A stretch of 64,000 bases of DNA from a bacterium. GTDB lineage: Bacteria; Zhuqueibacterota; QNDG01; JAFGCO01. The position numbers and the translations under genes are program-made. The notes below the pieces were generated by a model, which was not told the DNA's origin, did not search any database, and saw only the letters and a list, made by a program, of their open reading frames with translations. This document shows, piece after piece, positions 29,241 through 38,010 of the stretch. Within the stretch, counting starts at the first letter, position 1. Each line of letters opens with the position of its first letter. Location of the stretch: assembly GCA_016932575.1 (NCBI GenBank), contig JAFGCO010000065.1:62001-126000 (forward strand), written 5' to 3'.

Positions 29241-32200
29241 TTATATCCTTGGCCTGTATAATTCTTTTTTTAATTTAATCTGGCACTTAAGCCCATTTTT
29301 ACTTTGAAAAAAGACTTCGCCTTTAAGCTGATGTTTCGTCAGTTCAACAACCGTATCCAATCCCAAATGTGCATGCGTTTCTACACGAAATCCTTCAGGC
29401 AAACCGATTCCATTGTCGGATACTTCAATAATTATTCCTTTCCGGGAACTTGCATCCAGCTTCACATGGATCTCTCCATTTCTTCCTTCCGGGAATGCAT
29501 GCTTCACGGCATTTGACAGCAATTCATTCAATATCAGCCCCAGCGGGACAGCCGTATCAATTAAAACAGGCACATCAACGGCATCATATGTGAACTTGAT
29601 CCTATTTTTTTTTGTTAAAAAACTTTGCTGAATCAGAGAGATCAAATCATTGAAATAGTATTTTAAGTTTAAAGAGGAGAGATCTTTGGATTCATACAAT
29701 TTTTGATGCACGAGCGCCATAGACCTGATTTTATTCTCGATCTCTCGAAAGGTAAATTTCATATTTTCATCCGGAAGCGTACGTGCCCTTAACCGCAATA
29801 AAGAAGAAATGACCTGCATGTTGTTTTTTGTGCGGTGATAGAGCTCACGCAGGAGAATTTCCTTTTCTTTCAGATTATTCTGCACTAATTCTTTTGCTTT
29901 GTTCGTTTGTTCATGAAGGCTCGCATTCGATATTGCCTGAATAATTGTTTTGGCAAATATATTCAGCATATCAATATCCTCTTTCGGTACCTGTTCCATA
30001 ATGCTGGATACAATGAGAGCTCCGATCATCTTTTTCTCAAGTATCAGCGGAACCAGAATATAACTTTTACTGTTACTGAGTTTCTCCACCGCTTTGCAAG
30101 CCGATTTTGAAATTGTTGAAGGCATAATATCAGAAGGGTGATTTGTTATCACAATTTTACCATCGAAAGCGGATTTTATAATACGTTCGTTCATCTGATA
30201 AGAAGTAAACATCGTATCCTTAATCGGTAGACCTAAGACTTTATTGACCATTGCCACATTGACTCTGGAGGAATGAAAGGACCTCATATGATAACTTTCA
30301 TCCTTTTTATCCAGAGTCAGAATAATCGCTGTTGAGAATCCCAATGATTCGACGGCGGCAGTTGTGATATGTTTAAAAATCACATTCAGATCCAGGCTTT
30401 CATGAACAGCTTCGGTTATTCGATGCAAAATCCTCAGCCGTTCATTCACTAAACGGAGTGTTTCTTCAGCTTGTTTGCGTTCTGTGATGTCAATAATCAC
30501 GCCCACAGCTTCAAAATGTATTTCACTCATTTGTTTGACTCTGGCGTCTTCATACATCCAGTGAATGATGCCATTGGCATCACGCAGCCGGAATTCCTGG
30601 TTGTATCGATCAGCGCCGTGTTTGATGGCCTCTGAACTGACACGGTCCATGGCCTTGCGGTCTTCTTCAAGAATGCTGAAATAATACATATTATCCAGAT
30701 TATGACTCGGATGATCCTGAAGGGGAATCGTCTCTTTGATAGAGTCCAGATTCAAATAGTGTGTTTTCCATAAAAATTCCTGACCAGTTCGTTTTTTACC
30801 CTTTTGTCTGATAACAGGGGAATGCCAGAGAATGGCCTGAGCCCCTTCCATCACACGGTCAAGATCTTCCTCCGCCAGCTTGCGTTTTGTAATATCCCGG
30901 ACCACACTCAAGATCGCCTTTTCTCCGCGATACGTCACAAGACTTGAGCTGATTTCAACCGGAATTTCTTTCCCGTCTTTTGCTCGATGCCGGGTTTCAA
31001 AAACCTGCCGTTCACCCCGTTTCATTCCTATTATCAAATCGTTAATCTCATCCTTGCTGAGATGAGGATCAATATCTATCGGCCCCATTGTAAGCAGCTC
31101 TTCTCTTGAATATCCAAGCGCCTTCACAGCTGTTTCATTCACCTCAACAAACTTTCCATGAAAATCGATCACAAAAGCGGTGTCGTTCATGCCGTCAATC
31201 AGCTGCTTGTATTCCTTTTCATGTTTTTTCCATTCGGTGACATCCTGAACAGTGGCAAAAACTGTCCGTGATTGATCTATCCGCCGCTCAATCACACCTT
31301 CAATGAGCACGTAAATCGATTCACCGTTTTTTCGAATAAGACGCAATTCAATCGGCTTCAGCTCATTTTTTCTGGAGACAACACAAGCATTCAACCAGTC
31401 TTTCAGACGCTCTTCGTCATCCGGATGATGAATATTTTCACTGATTAAATTATGGTTATCCATTTCGGATGGATCGTATCCCAAAAGATCGCACATCGTA
31501 TCTGACCAGATGACTTCATCGGTTTGAACATTCCAGGTAAAATCACCCATTTTTGCAATACGCTGAGCAGTCATGAGTCTTTTTTCACTTGCTACCAGAG
31601 CGGTTTCCGATTGTTTTTTATGGATGACTTCCCATGCCGCATCAGCAAGGTGCCGGACAAGCTCGGCATCTTTTTCAGTATAATCCCGGGGTTTATTCCG
31701 AACTCCAATAATCGCAACTGCCCTGTCTTCCCGTATAATCGGAATGACCATTTGACGAATCACTGCAGCACAGTTTTCCGGCGGGCCATTCTTTTTATGA
31801 AAAGAACGATAATCATTCTTAATCACCGGCTTTTTATGGTCGATGCATTCCTTCCAGGCATCATGCTGATCGAATCTGTCATGAAGACTCTTATTTTTAC
31901 CCCGGCAGAATTCTATCCAGTTTTTATTCGGCCACTTCTGATGACTCAGCAATTTCATTTCGATATCCATCATATGGAAAAATCCAACAGGACTGTTTAC
32001 AAACGCGCCAATCCTGTCCAGAGACAATGTAATTAATTCATCCAGTGTATGATCAGCCGCATAATCGACAAGATCAAGACGGAATTCCCTCAAGTGCCGG
32101 GCCAGCCGCTCTTTACTTTGATCCCGGAATACCAGAACCACACCAATAATGACGCTGTTTTCATCACGAATAGGAGCTCCGCTGTACGCAATGGGAATTT

Positions 32201-33536
32201 CCCGTCCGTCTTTTGCGATTAAAATCGTACGATTGGCCAGCCCAATCACGCCACCTTCTCTGATGACTTTGGCAACCGGATCTTCAAGGCTCTCTTTCGT
32301 TTTTTCATTGACAATGATGAAAACATCGGTGAGTGATTGACCACAGGCGTTTTCTTCGGTCCATCCTGTAAGCCTTTCAGCCACAGGATTCATAAGCTCA
32401 ACCTGCCCGGCAGAATTCGTTGAAATGACAGCATCACCAATAGAATTCAGGGTAACGGCGTGCTTCTCCATACTGACACGCAACGCCTCCTCAGAATGGT
32501 ACAGTTTTTGATAATATGTTCTCAAATACCGCTGTCTGAAAACCAATCCGGACACGATTACCAGGCATACAATTCCCGCAATGAGAAGAAGAATCAGCAG
32601 GGAACGGAAATGCCAGTCCGCAAATGCTTCATCAGCATCCATCTTGGATACAATGAACCAGGGAGAATCCGGAACCGGAAGCACGGCTGCCAGCACGTCG
32701 ATGCCGCGATAGTCTTTTCCCTCAACAATCCCGGTTTGACCTTGAACCGCCATGGCCGAAGGAAATTCGGCCCGGCTGACGGGAATCCTGAGTTTCAGAG
32801 CCGTATCTGTCCTGTGACGCAGATCGTTCAGAAAGAGAACTTCGTGACCTTCCTGACGGATAAGCAGGGTTTCGGCAGTTTTGCTGGGCGTCGGCCAGGA
32901 CTGAATAAGGGGGTATAAAAATTGTTTTGCATTACAAATCATGATGACGGTTGCCAACAGTTCCTGATCATTTTTTTGAGTAAAAAGCGGCGTAACAACA
33001 GAAAGATGTGGAAATGAATATTCAGGCTCCCGATGCAAGGAGGTCCAGACAGGCTTTCGTACAGTCATTGCTTCTTCCAGCGTCGCATTGAATTCCTGAT
33101 GCAAATCCATTTTGCCGCTCATACTCAACCGAACATGTTTTTCATAATCGACAAGCAGGATGTCGGCAAAATGATAACGTTCGATAATCGGACGGAAACG
33201 TCGTTTGATTTCCGATGCCTCCCATTCTGATGATGTCATTAAGAATCGTTCGATTGAAGTCATCAGAGAGCGTCGTTCCATCAATACGGCTGCGTCAGCC
33301 AGTCGCTCTGCACGCCAGTCTGCGATTTGGCGCGCTTTCAGATGAGCAATATCCATAAGTCGCGATTCAACAATCCGCCGCTGATGTGTTTGCTGTGCCT
33401 TAAAAAATAAAAACCCAATACAAAGAAGAGACAGAATAAACGTTGTGAAGATGATGACTATCCAGCGGGGAAAAACAATATGATTGCCTGAATTGATCAT
33501 CCAATACCCCAGAATAGGATCAAAGTCAGAAACCAA
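29241..33536 (-). CDS. large multi-PAS sensor kinase of the HisKA_2 type
   Basis: A 1431-residue membrane sensor. Membrane segments at about 23-45 and 312-335 enclose an external sensor region of Cache type. Several PAS and GAF domains follow: PAS near 355-470 (MEKHAVTLNSIGDAVIST), GAF near 480-640, PAS near 650-770, 775-890 and 900-1030, and GAF near 1045-1200. The kinase end has ELYHRTKNNMQVISSLLRL with the phosphoacceptor His near 1230, and an ATPase with NELLSNAVKHAFPEG and DNGIGLPEG. This type usually signals to single-domain or sigma-factor-like partners. The broken receiver gene lies 3 nt downstream. Confidence 0.9.
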   Translation of the reverse strand: MVSDFDPILGYWMINSGNHIVFPRWIVIIFTTFILSLLCIGFLFFKAQQTHQRRIVESRLMDIAHLKARQIADWRAERLADAAVLMERRSLMTSIERFLMTSSEWEASEIKRRFRPIIERYHFADILLVDYEKHVRLSMSGKMDLHQEFNATLEEAMTVRKPVWTSLHREPEYSFPHLSVVTPLFTQKNDQELLATVIMICNAKQFLYPLIQSWPTPSKTAETLLIRQEGHEVLFLNDLRHRTDTALKLRIPVSRAEFPSAMAVQGQTGIVEGKDYRGIDVLAAVLPVPDSPWFIVSKMDADEAFADWHFRSLLILLLIAGIVCLVIVSGLVFRQRYLRTYYQKLYHSEEALRVSMEKHAVTLNSIGDAVISTNSAGQVELMNPVAERLTGWTEENACGQSLTDVFIIVNEKTKESLEDPVAKVIREGGVIGLANRTILIAKDGREIPIAYSGAPIRDENSVIIGVVLVFRDQSKERLARHLREFRLDLVDYAADHTLDELITLSLDRIGAFVNSPVGFFHMMDIEMKLLSHQKWPNKNWIEFCRGKNKSLHDRFDQHDAWKECIDHKKPVIKNDYRSFHKKNGPPENCAAVIRQMVIPIIREDRAVAIIGVRNKPRDYTEKDAELVRHLADAAWEVIHKKQSETALVASEKRLMTAQRIAKMGDFTWNVQTDEVIWSDTMCDLLGYDPSEMDNHNLISENIHHPDDEERLKDWLNACVVSRKNELKPIELRLIRKNGESIYVLIEGVIERRIDQSRTVFATVQDVTEWKKHEKEYKQLIDGMNDTAFVIDFHGKFVEVNETAVKALGYSREELLTMGPIDIDPHLSKDEINDLIIGMKRGERQVFETRHRAKDGKEIPVEISSSLVTYRGEKAILSVVRDITKRKLAEEDLDRVMEGAQAILWHSPVIRQKGKKRTGQEFLWKTHYLNLDSIKETIPLQDHPSHNLDNMYYFSILEEDRKAMDRVSSEAIKHGADRYNQEFRLRDANGIIHWMYEDARVKQMSEIHFEAVGVIIDITERKQAEETLRLVNERLRILHRITEAVHESLDLNVIFKHITTAAVESLGFSTAIILTLDKKDESYHMRSFHSSRVNVAMVNKVLGLPIKDTMFTSYQMNERIIKSAFDGKIVITNHPSDIMPSTISKSACKAVEKLSNSKSYILVPLILEKKMIGALIVSSIMEQVPKEDIDMLNIFAKTIIQAISNASLHEQTNKAKELVQNNLKEKEILLRELYHRTKNNMQVISSLLRLRARTLPDENMKFTFREIENKIRSMALVHQKLYESKDLSSLNLKYYFNDLISLIQQSFLTKKNRIKFTYDAVDVPVLIDTAVPLGLILNELLSNAVKHAFPEGRNGEIHVKLDASSRKGIIIEVSDNGIGLPEGFRVETHAHLGLDTVVELTKHQLKGEVFFQSKNGLKCQIKLKKELYRPRI

Positions 33537-33667
33537 AATACGATGTTTATTCCTGTTATTTGATTATTTCCCGTAACTCCTGAAATCCGTTTCCAAAAGA
33601 TAAAAATCAAACGGAACATTCGCAAGGGTTTAATTCAGGTAATTTATTTTTTCCAGTGATTCGCGGT

Positions 33668-34435
33668 TTACCTGGCTACAAATCCTCCGTCGACTACCAG
33701 AGGGTGACCCGTAACGAAAGAAGCCTGATCGGAACAAAGCCAGATCACCGCATCGGCCACTTCTTGCGGTTTTCCCATCCTGCCCACCGGCTCCATGGCT
33801 GTCATTTGTTCAATGGCCTTTTTGTCTCCACCAGTGAAACGGTCGATCATTTCCGTGTGAATCACTCCCGGGCAGACCGCATTGACCCGGATTCCCTGAG
33901 TCGCATACTCAAGTGCAGCGGTTTTGGTTAATCCGTTCACGCCATGTTTACTGGCTGTGTAAGCACAGATATTGGTAAAACCCACACGTCCCGCCACCGA
34001 GGCCATGTTCACAATCGAACCGCCCCCGTGTTTCAGCATTTCGGAAATTTCATATTTCATGCAAAGCCAGACACCGGTCAGGTTGATGCCGATGACCCGG
34101 TCCCAGTTTTCCAGGGTGCAATCGGCTGTCGGGGCCTGTTTGCCTTCGATACCCGCGTTGTTGAACGCACAGTCCAGTCTGCCGAAAGTATCCACTGTTT
34201 TTTGGACCATGGATTCGACTGCTTCGGGATTGGAAACATCCATCTTAATAAAGATGGCTTCTTCTCTTGTCTCCCGGATGGTTTCAACGGTCTTATTACC
34301 GGCTTCCTCCTTGATATCCGCCACGACAACCCGGGAACAGGATTCGGCAAATGCAAGCGCAGTGGCCCGGCCGATACCCGTACCACCACCGGTAACCAGT
34401 GCAACTCTTTTCGCATTCTGATTATTCTCATTCAT
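33668..34435 (-). CDS. short-chain dehydrogenase/reductase
   Basis: A 255-residue classical SDR. The NAD(P)-binding loop is TGGGTGIG, followed by NNAGIEG, the catalytic Ser in NMASVAG, and Tyr-x-x-x-Lys in YTASKHG. The C-terminal part (VNAVCPGVIHTEM, SFVTGHPLVVDGGF) is that of the glucose 1-dehydrogenase-like subfamily. An acidic residue after the second strand (VVADIKE) suggests preference for NAD. The substrate cannot be told from the sequence. It lies 36 nt after the PGPGW membrane protein. Confidence 0.92.
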   Translation of the reverse strand: MNENNQNAKRVALVTGGGTGIGRATALAFAESCSRVVVADIKEEAGNKTVETIRETREEAIFIKMDVSNPEAVESMVQKTVDTFGRLDCAFNNAGIEGKQAPTADCTLENWDRVIGINLTGVWLCMKYEISEMLKHGGGSIVNMASVAGRVGFTNICAYTASKHGVNGLTKTAALEYATQGIRVNAVCPGVIHTEMIDRFTGGDKKAIEQMTAMEPVGRMGKPQEVADAVIWLCSDQASFVTGHPLVVDGGFVAR

Positions 34436-34471
34436 AATATGAACTCCTTTTAATTAAGGCTTCAGTCATTC

Positions 34472-34777
34472 TCATGTGGATTTATAAAGCCACTTTCGTA
34501 TTTTTACTTCAGCAGAATCAAGAAATTTCGCCATCCACAAAGATTCTCCCGAAACAATCGCAGCTCCGACAAAAACAATTGCCCATCCGGGACCAGGTAA
34601 AAACCAGAGAGCCGCGCCGATGAACATAACAACCAAACCGGTGAATATTCTCAGCAGTTTTTCAATCCTGAAGCTCGGACCCCGCTGTTTGGAACATCTG
34701 TCATACCGGTCTTGAAACCGATTTCCAGGCCTGCTTTTTTTAAATTTGTGCCAGTTTTGTTTTAATTGATTGAACAT
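34472..34777 (-). CDS. PGPGW-type small membrane protein
   Basis: A protein of about 101 residues with one or two hydrophobic segments. It contains the diagnostic loop FLPGPGWAIVFVGAAI that names the PGPGW transmembrane family. The N-terminus is strongly basic (KKSRPGNRFQDRYDRCSKQR). The function of the family is unknown. The open frame allows a GTG start at 34816; neither start has a clear ribosome site, and I chose the first ATG. It lies between the broken superoxide reductase and the SDR gene. Confidence 0.75.
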   Translation of the reverse strand: MFNQLKQNWHKFKKSRPGNRFQDRYDRCSKQRGPSFRIEKLLRIFTGLVVMFIGAALWFLPGPGWAIVFVGAAIVSGESLWMAKFLDSAEVKIRKWLYKST

Positions 34778-34934
34778 GTTCGAGTCGTTTATTGAGAAAG
34801 TGGAATCCCGTCTCACTTGTGTTCGGTCTTATGAATGTCGTTCCGGAAATGTTGATACACGCTTCCCACGGGTGGGGTTTGTATCGGATACCCTGGTTTT
34901 AAACTCACGGAAACCTCCCTCCCATACGCTATGC

Positions 34935-35329
34935 TTACTGCACTTGAATGTCTTTGCTGCTTTCCCATAATCCGTGAATATTGCAGAATGCCAGGGCGTG
35001 GAGCGTCCCGGATTCGGCAGTTTTCATGCTGACCGTGATCTGATGATGCGTATAAACGGAGCCTTTATCAGGCCCCTCTGCGGATTCGCCGTGGGAGCAA
35101 ATTCAGCATGCCCGATTTCATAGGGAAATTTCGCTCCGTCCGGATGAAAGTACAGGCTGATCCACCGGATATGATGTTCGGTTTTATTGGGATGAGATGC
35201 TTCCCTGCCCAATCCGACTTTCACTTCGAAGATTTGATCCGACTGGACTTGATCTTCACATTCGATCACAGGTACATGTTTTTCGGTTTTCCAATCCGCA
35301 TGCTGGATATGCTCACTCAGGCGGTTCAT
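34935..35329 (-). pseudogene. superoxide reductase (neelaredoxin type), broken by a -1 frameshift
   Basis: The N-terminal 75 residues match class II superoxide reductase: MNRLSEHIQHADWKTEKHVPV and HPNKTEHHIRWISLYFHPDG with iron-binding His residues. The frame then derails near 35095-35103 and stops at 35024. In the neighbouring frame the protein resumes as HGESAEGPDKGSVYTHHQIT and ends with the iron-binding FCNIHGLWESSKDI to a stop at 34935. One missing base explains everything and restores a normal length of about 131 residues. The enzyme would reduce superoxide to peroxide without making oxygen, typical of anaerobes. A 17-bp palindrome lies 95 nt upstream. Confidence 0.85.
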
Positions 35330-35423
35330 CTTTTCCTCCTTAATTTTTTTATATACTAGTGCGTATATTCAGATAGTTATTTTTCGGTTCAACGAATGAT
35401 AGGGACGCCGGGAGAAAATTGCC

Positions 35424-35440
35424 ATCGGGATAATCCTGAA
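35424..35440 (-). promoter_or_regulatory. 17-bp palindromic element upstream of superoxide reductase (copy D)
   Basis: The sequence is ATCGGGATAATCCTGAA. It lies 95 nt before the superoxide reductase start and 202 nt after the hemerythrin stop. A TATCAT (35396-35401) lies 22 nt further toward the gene, the same spacing as in copy C. Confidence 0.6.
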
Positions 35441-35563
35441 AAGATCGGGTGGTTTTCCTGACATGAGAGTCAATATCGTAGTTGGAGAATATATATAGAA
35501 AATAGCGAAATATTCGAATTTGTCCCGTTGATACGACAGCAACCGGGTGAATTCCGGGCGGGG

Positions 35564-35590
35564 ATTCCCGATTCCCCGTAAAGCGGGAAT
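35564..35590. other. short inverted repeat in the 313-nt gap before superoxide reductase
   Basis: Arms ATTCCCG (35564-35570) and CGGGAAT (35584-35590) are separated by 13 nt. It is located 53 nt after the hemerythrin stop, so it could form a weak transcription terminator hairpin, although no T-run follows. Apart from this and copy D of the palindrome, the gap 35330-35642 holds nothing I can recognise. Confidence 0.35.
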
Positions 35591-35642
35591 GTCCAGAGTC
35601 ACGTGATGGAAACGGCATGTTTTGAATCGGGCATTCGGACAA

Positions 35643-36170
35643 TCATTGAAACTGTTCGAGAACCTGTTTGTATTTTTCGTGAATCATGGCTTGATCAAAC
35701 CGGCGGAATTCTTCAAGCATGCTCTCCAATTCATCTCCGCTGAAGTACTTTTCGGAATCAGGAAAAAATAATTTATCCTCTTTTTCAATATGCTTTGGAT
35801 AAAAACAGGTCAGATCAGTCAGTTTTTCCATGATGATATTCAATGTATCATGGCCTTTCACATAATTCTCTTTGGCCTCCATCAGCTCGGCTATGATTTT
35901 CCGCCCGTATTTGTGTTCGTCGATCAGGTCATTCATGATATTCTGATCGCTTTCGGAAAGTTTCTTTCCGGCGCAATCCCGGAACAGGATATCCTCCTCT
36001 TTGCCGTGATGTGTCTGGTCCGCATACATCCGGATAAAATCGACGGCTGTGTCAATAAAACGGGGATCCGCTTTATGACTTGTCTTGATTTCCTGCACTT
36101 TTTGTCTGATCACCCCGATCATTTTTTCGATCAGCCGGTGCTCCTTCATCAGCATTCCTCTCGGTTTCAT
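35643..36170 (-). CDS. hemerythrin-like domain protein
   Basis: A 175-residue four-helix protein with the His/Glu pattern of the hemerythrin-like family: MKEHRLIEKMI, THHGKEEDILF, DEHKYGRKII and FYPKHIEKEDKLFF. These would hold a di-iron centre that binds oxygen or nitric oxide. Start 36170 is chosen because AAAGGAG lies 9-15 nt upstream and the longer frame (to 36254) has no helix pattern. The preceding gene, if its own frameshift is corrected, would end with TGA overlapping this ATG, suggesting translational coupling. Confidence 0.85.
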   Translation of the reverse strand: MKPRGMLMKEHRLIEKMIGVIRQKVQEIKTSHKADPRFIDTAVDFIRMYADQTHHGKEEDILFRDCAGKKLSESDQNIMNDLIDEHKYGRKIIAELMEAKENYVKGHDTLNIIMEKLTDLTCFYPKHIEKEDKLFFPDSEKYFSGDELESMLEEFRRFDQAMIHEKYKQVLEQFQ

Positions 36171-36507
36171 GGTCCTGACTCCTTTCCGAGGCATTCTTTC
36201 TCTGCTTTTTTTCCGGTTTTTGATTTGTTGAATCCGAATTGCCAAGCAACTCACGCATGCGTTCCCAGTTCAGTGACTCTGTAAATTTGGGCAATACATG
36301 CAATAAAAACTGCAGTTTCTGCCGGTCCGTCAAATTTTCAAACAATCCAGACATGAGTTTATCCAGAAGCTGCAATGTTTCCTGAAATTCCATTTCATTG
36401 AGCATGCGGTCAATCAAGCGTTCGAATAAAGCCTCTTTTTCCTCTTCGTCCATAATAGCCACGGAATGCTCAATAACAGGCCGCATCAGTTTTTTAAAAA
36501 GACTCAT
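36073..36507 (-). CDS. small acidic hypothetical protein, probably frameshifted at its end
   Basis: As written it is 144 residues: a helical N-terminal domain of about 95 residues (LFKKLMRPVIEHSVAIMDEEEK, then LTDRQKLQFLLHVLPKFTES, given in part) and a charged low-complexity tail. The tail overlaps the hemerythrin gene by 98 nt, which is unusual. If one A is added to the seven-A run (T7 on the plus strand, 36206-36212), the frame ends instead with TGA at 36167-36169, overlapping the hemerythrin ATG as ATGA, giving about 113 residues. I think that is the real end. Function unknown. Confidence 0.6.
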   Translation of the reverse strand: MSLFKKLMRPVIEHSVAIMDEEEKEALFERLIDRMLNEMEFQETLQLLDKLMSGLFENLTDRQKLQFLLHVLPKFTESLNWERMRELLGNSDSTNQKPEKKQRKNASERSQDHETERNADEGAPADRKNDRGDQTKSAGNQDKS

Positions 36508-36586
36508 AAAAAAACCTCATTAAAAGTCACTTTATCATGTCATCAAAAATATCCTGCCGTGTCAAAACGATATAATATGCTCATTA

Positions 36587-36684
36587 CATGTCATTTTGAG
36601 TGAAGCGAGAAATCTTTAAAATTGATTATATTAAAAAAGCTTTTAAGATTTATCATCCGCTTCAGGCGGATTCGAAATGACATG
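36587..36684. repeat. 98-nt imperfect inverted repeat
   Basis: Outer arms CATGTCATTTTGA (36587-36599) and TCGAAATGACATG (36672-36684) pair with one mismatch, and inner parts (AAATCTTTAAAA against TTTTAAGATTT) also pair. It can fold into a long hairpin and lies alone in the 210-nt gap between OsmC and the small acidic gene. Its form is like the TGTCATTTCGA-type intergenic repeats found in many bacterial genomes, probably small non-autonomous elements. No second copy is in this window. Confidence 0.6.
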
Positions 36685-36717
36685 CTAAAATTCAGCCAGT
36701 AGATTCATACGAATCAA

Positions 36718-37152
36718 TTACTCTCCGCTCTGAAGATCCGTTTTGAGTCTGATCTCCACCCCTGCCAGGGCTCTGGATACCGGACAGGCGGATTTTGCCT
36801 GTTCGGCAATTTTGTTGAACGTATCCGAATTCACATCCGGCACTTCGGCCCGCGTGTTCAATGTAATTGTGGAAATGGAAAATCCCTCTTCTGTTTTATC
36901 CAACTGCACCTCGGCTTCCGTTTTGATGGACAGCGGCTTATAACCCTGTTGATCCAGTTCATGGGCCAGCGCCATGGAAAAACAGCCGGCATGGGCCGCG
37001 CCGATCAGTTCTTCCGGGTTGGTTCCCTGAACCTTTTCAAAACGGGACCCGAATGAATAGGCGCCTTCGAAATAACCGCTCCCCAGTTTCATTTGTCCTT
37101 TTCCTTCTTTCAAATTGCCCTGCCATTCGGCTGATGATTTGCGAACAGGCAT
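36718..37152 (-). CDS. OsmC/Ohr family peroxiredoxin
   Basis: A 144-residue thiol peroxidase of the OsmC subfamily. The two redox cysteines are in GAAHAGCFSMALAHEL and AKSACPVSRALAG, and the N-terminal half has SAEWQGNLKEGKG and SFGSRFEKVQGTNPEELI. It removes organic hydroperoxides in the cytoplasm. Start 37152 follows AAAGGAG; the open frame runs back to 37227 into the PfpI gene. It forms a pair with the DJ-1/PfpI gene upstream (19 nt). Confidence 0.93.
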   Translation of the reverse strand: MPVRKSSAEWQGNLKEGKGQMKLGSGYFEGAYSFGSRFEKVQGTNPEELIGAAHAGCFSMALAHELDQQGYKPLSIKTEAEVQLDKTEEGFSISTITLNTRAEVPDVNSDTFNKIAEQAKSACPVSRALAGVEIRLKTDLQSGE

Positions 37153-37171
37153 AAAATGCTCCTTTCTTAAC

Positions 37172-37681
37172 TTAAGGATTTTGAGATAAAAATTTGAGTA
37201 TCTCCCGGCAGAATACAGGCAGATCATACGGATTTCTCGAAGTGATCAGATTGCCGTCGACCACCACCTCCTGATCCAGATATTCGACGCCCGCGTTGAT
37301 CATATCGTCTTTGACGGCCATAAAGGAAGTGGCTTTTCTGCCGTTTAAAATGCCGGCGGAAACCGGCACCCAACCACCGTGACAGATGGCCGCAACAAGT
37401 TTACCGGATTCAAATAAATCTTTAACAAATAAATTCACTTCTTTGTATCTGCGCAAGTGATCGGGTGCATATCCTCCGGGAATCACGACTCCGTCAAACT
37501 TTTCCGGATTGGCCTTCTGGATCGGAAGCTCTTCACGGGCCGGATACCCTTCCTTGCTCTGGTACTCATTCTTCCCGGTTCCCACCAATACAGTCTCAAT
37601 GCCGGCTTCCCGTAGCCGCAGATAAGGATACCACACCTCGAGCACCTGATAATGATTTTCCAGCAGTACAGCGATTTTCAT
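37172..37681 (-). CDS. DJ-1/PfpI family protein
   Basis: A 169-residue class I glutamine-amidotransferase-like protein of the PfpI type. It has the nucleophile elbow AAICHGGW with the reactive Cys, the upstream Glu region (MKIAVLLENHYQVLEVWYP), and VVIPGGYAPDHLRR. Members act as glyoxalases, deglycases or proteases. The start at 37681 follows GAGGAG. It is paired with osmC downstream, both being common stress genes. Confidence 0.9.
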   Translation of the reverse strand: MKIAVLLENHYQVLEVWYPYLRLREAGIETVLVGTGKNEYQSKEGYPAREELPIQKANPEKFDGVVIPGGYAPDHLRRYKEVNLFVKDLFESGKLVAAICHGGWVPVSAGILNGRKATSFMAVKDDMINAGVEYLDQEVVVDGNLITSRNPYDLPVFCREILKFLSQNP

Positions 37682-37702
37682 TTTGAATCGTCTCCTCATT
37701 TT

Positions 37703-37996
37703 TTACTGGACAATGGTAAAGCTCTGCCTGGTGCTGCTACGAATGGCCACAGGATCGTGTTCAAATCCCCTCCTTTTCCAGCATTTGCTCCAGCATCCGG
37801 CTGGTGGGTGCTCCCGAAGGATAGACTGCCCGGCTTTTTCCGCCTAACCGGTGAATCGCTCTGGAAACATTGATCCCGCCTCCGCCTGGATCATATCTCA
37901 GAGCATGGCAGTGTAGTTTGCGTTCAGCGGCTACATTTTCAATGGATGTGATGATGTCAATCGCCGGATTCATGGTCAGGGTAAAACCATTTTCAT
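37703..37996 (-). pseudogene. N-terminal remnant of a PfkB-type sugar kinase
   Basis: Pieces of the N-terminal third of a phosphofructokinase-2-like kinase can be read in different frames: MKMVLTLT after adding a base near 37984, then MNPAIDIITSIENVAAERKL and YDPGGGGINVSRAIHRLGG with the ribokinase-family glycine motif. After removing one G in the G4 run near 37764 the reading continues as GFEHDPVAIRSSTRQSFTIV to a stop at 37703. The remaining roughly 200 residues, including the catalytic Asp motif, are missing. It is a decayed fragment between PfpI and the TrkA-C gene. Confidence 0.7.
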
Positions 37997-38010
37997 AGAA
38001 TTTTCCATTT

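Noticed and set aside
33944-34453. 169- and 149-codon open frames on the plus strand
   Set aside because: Both are antisense to the short-chain dehydrogenase, whose motifs are unmistakable.
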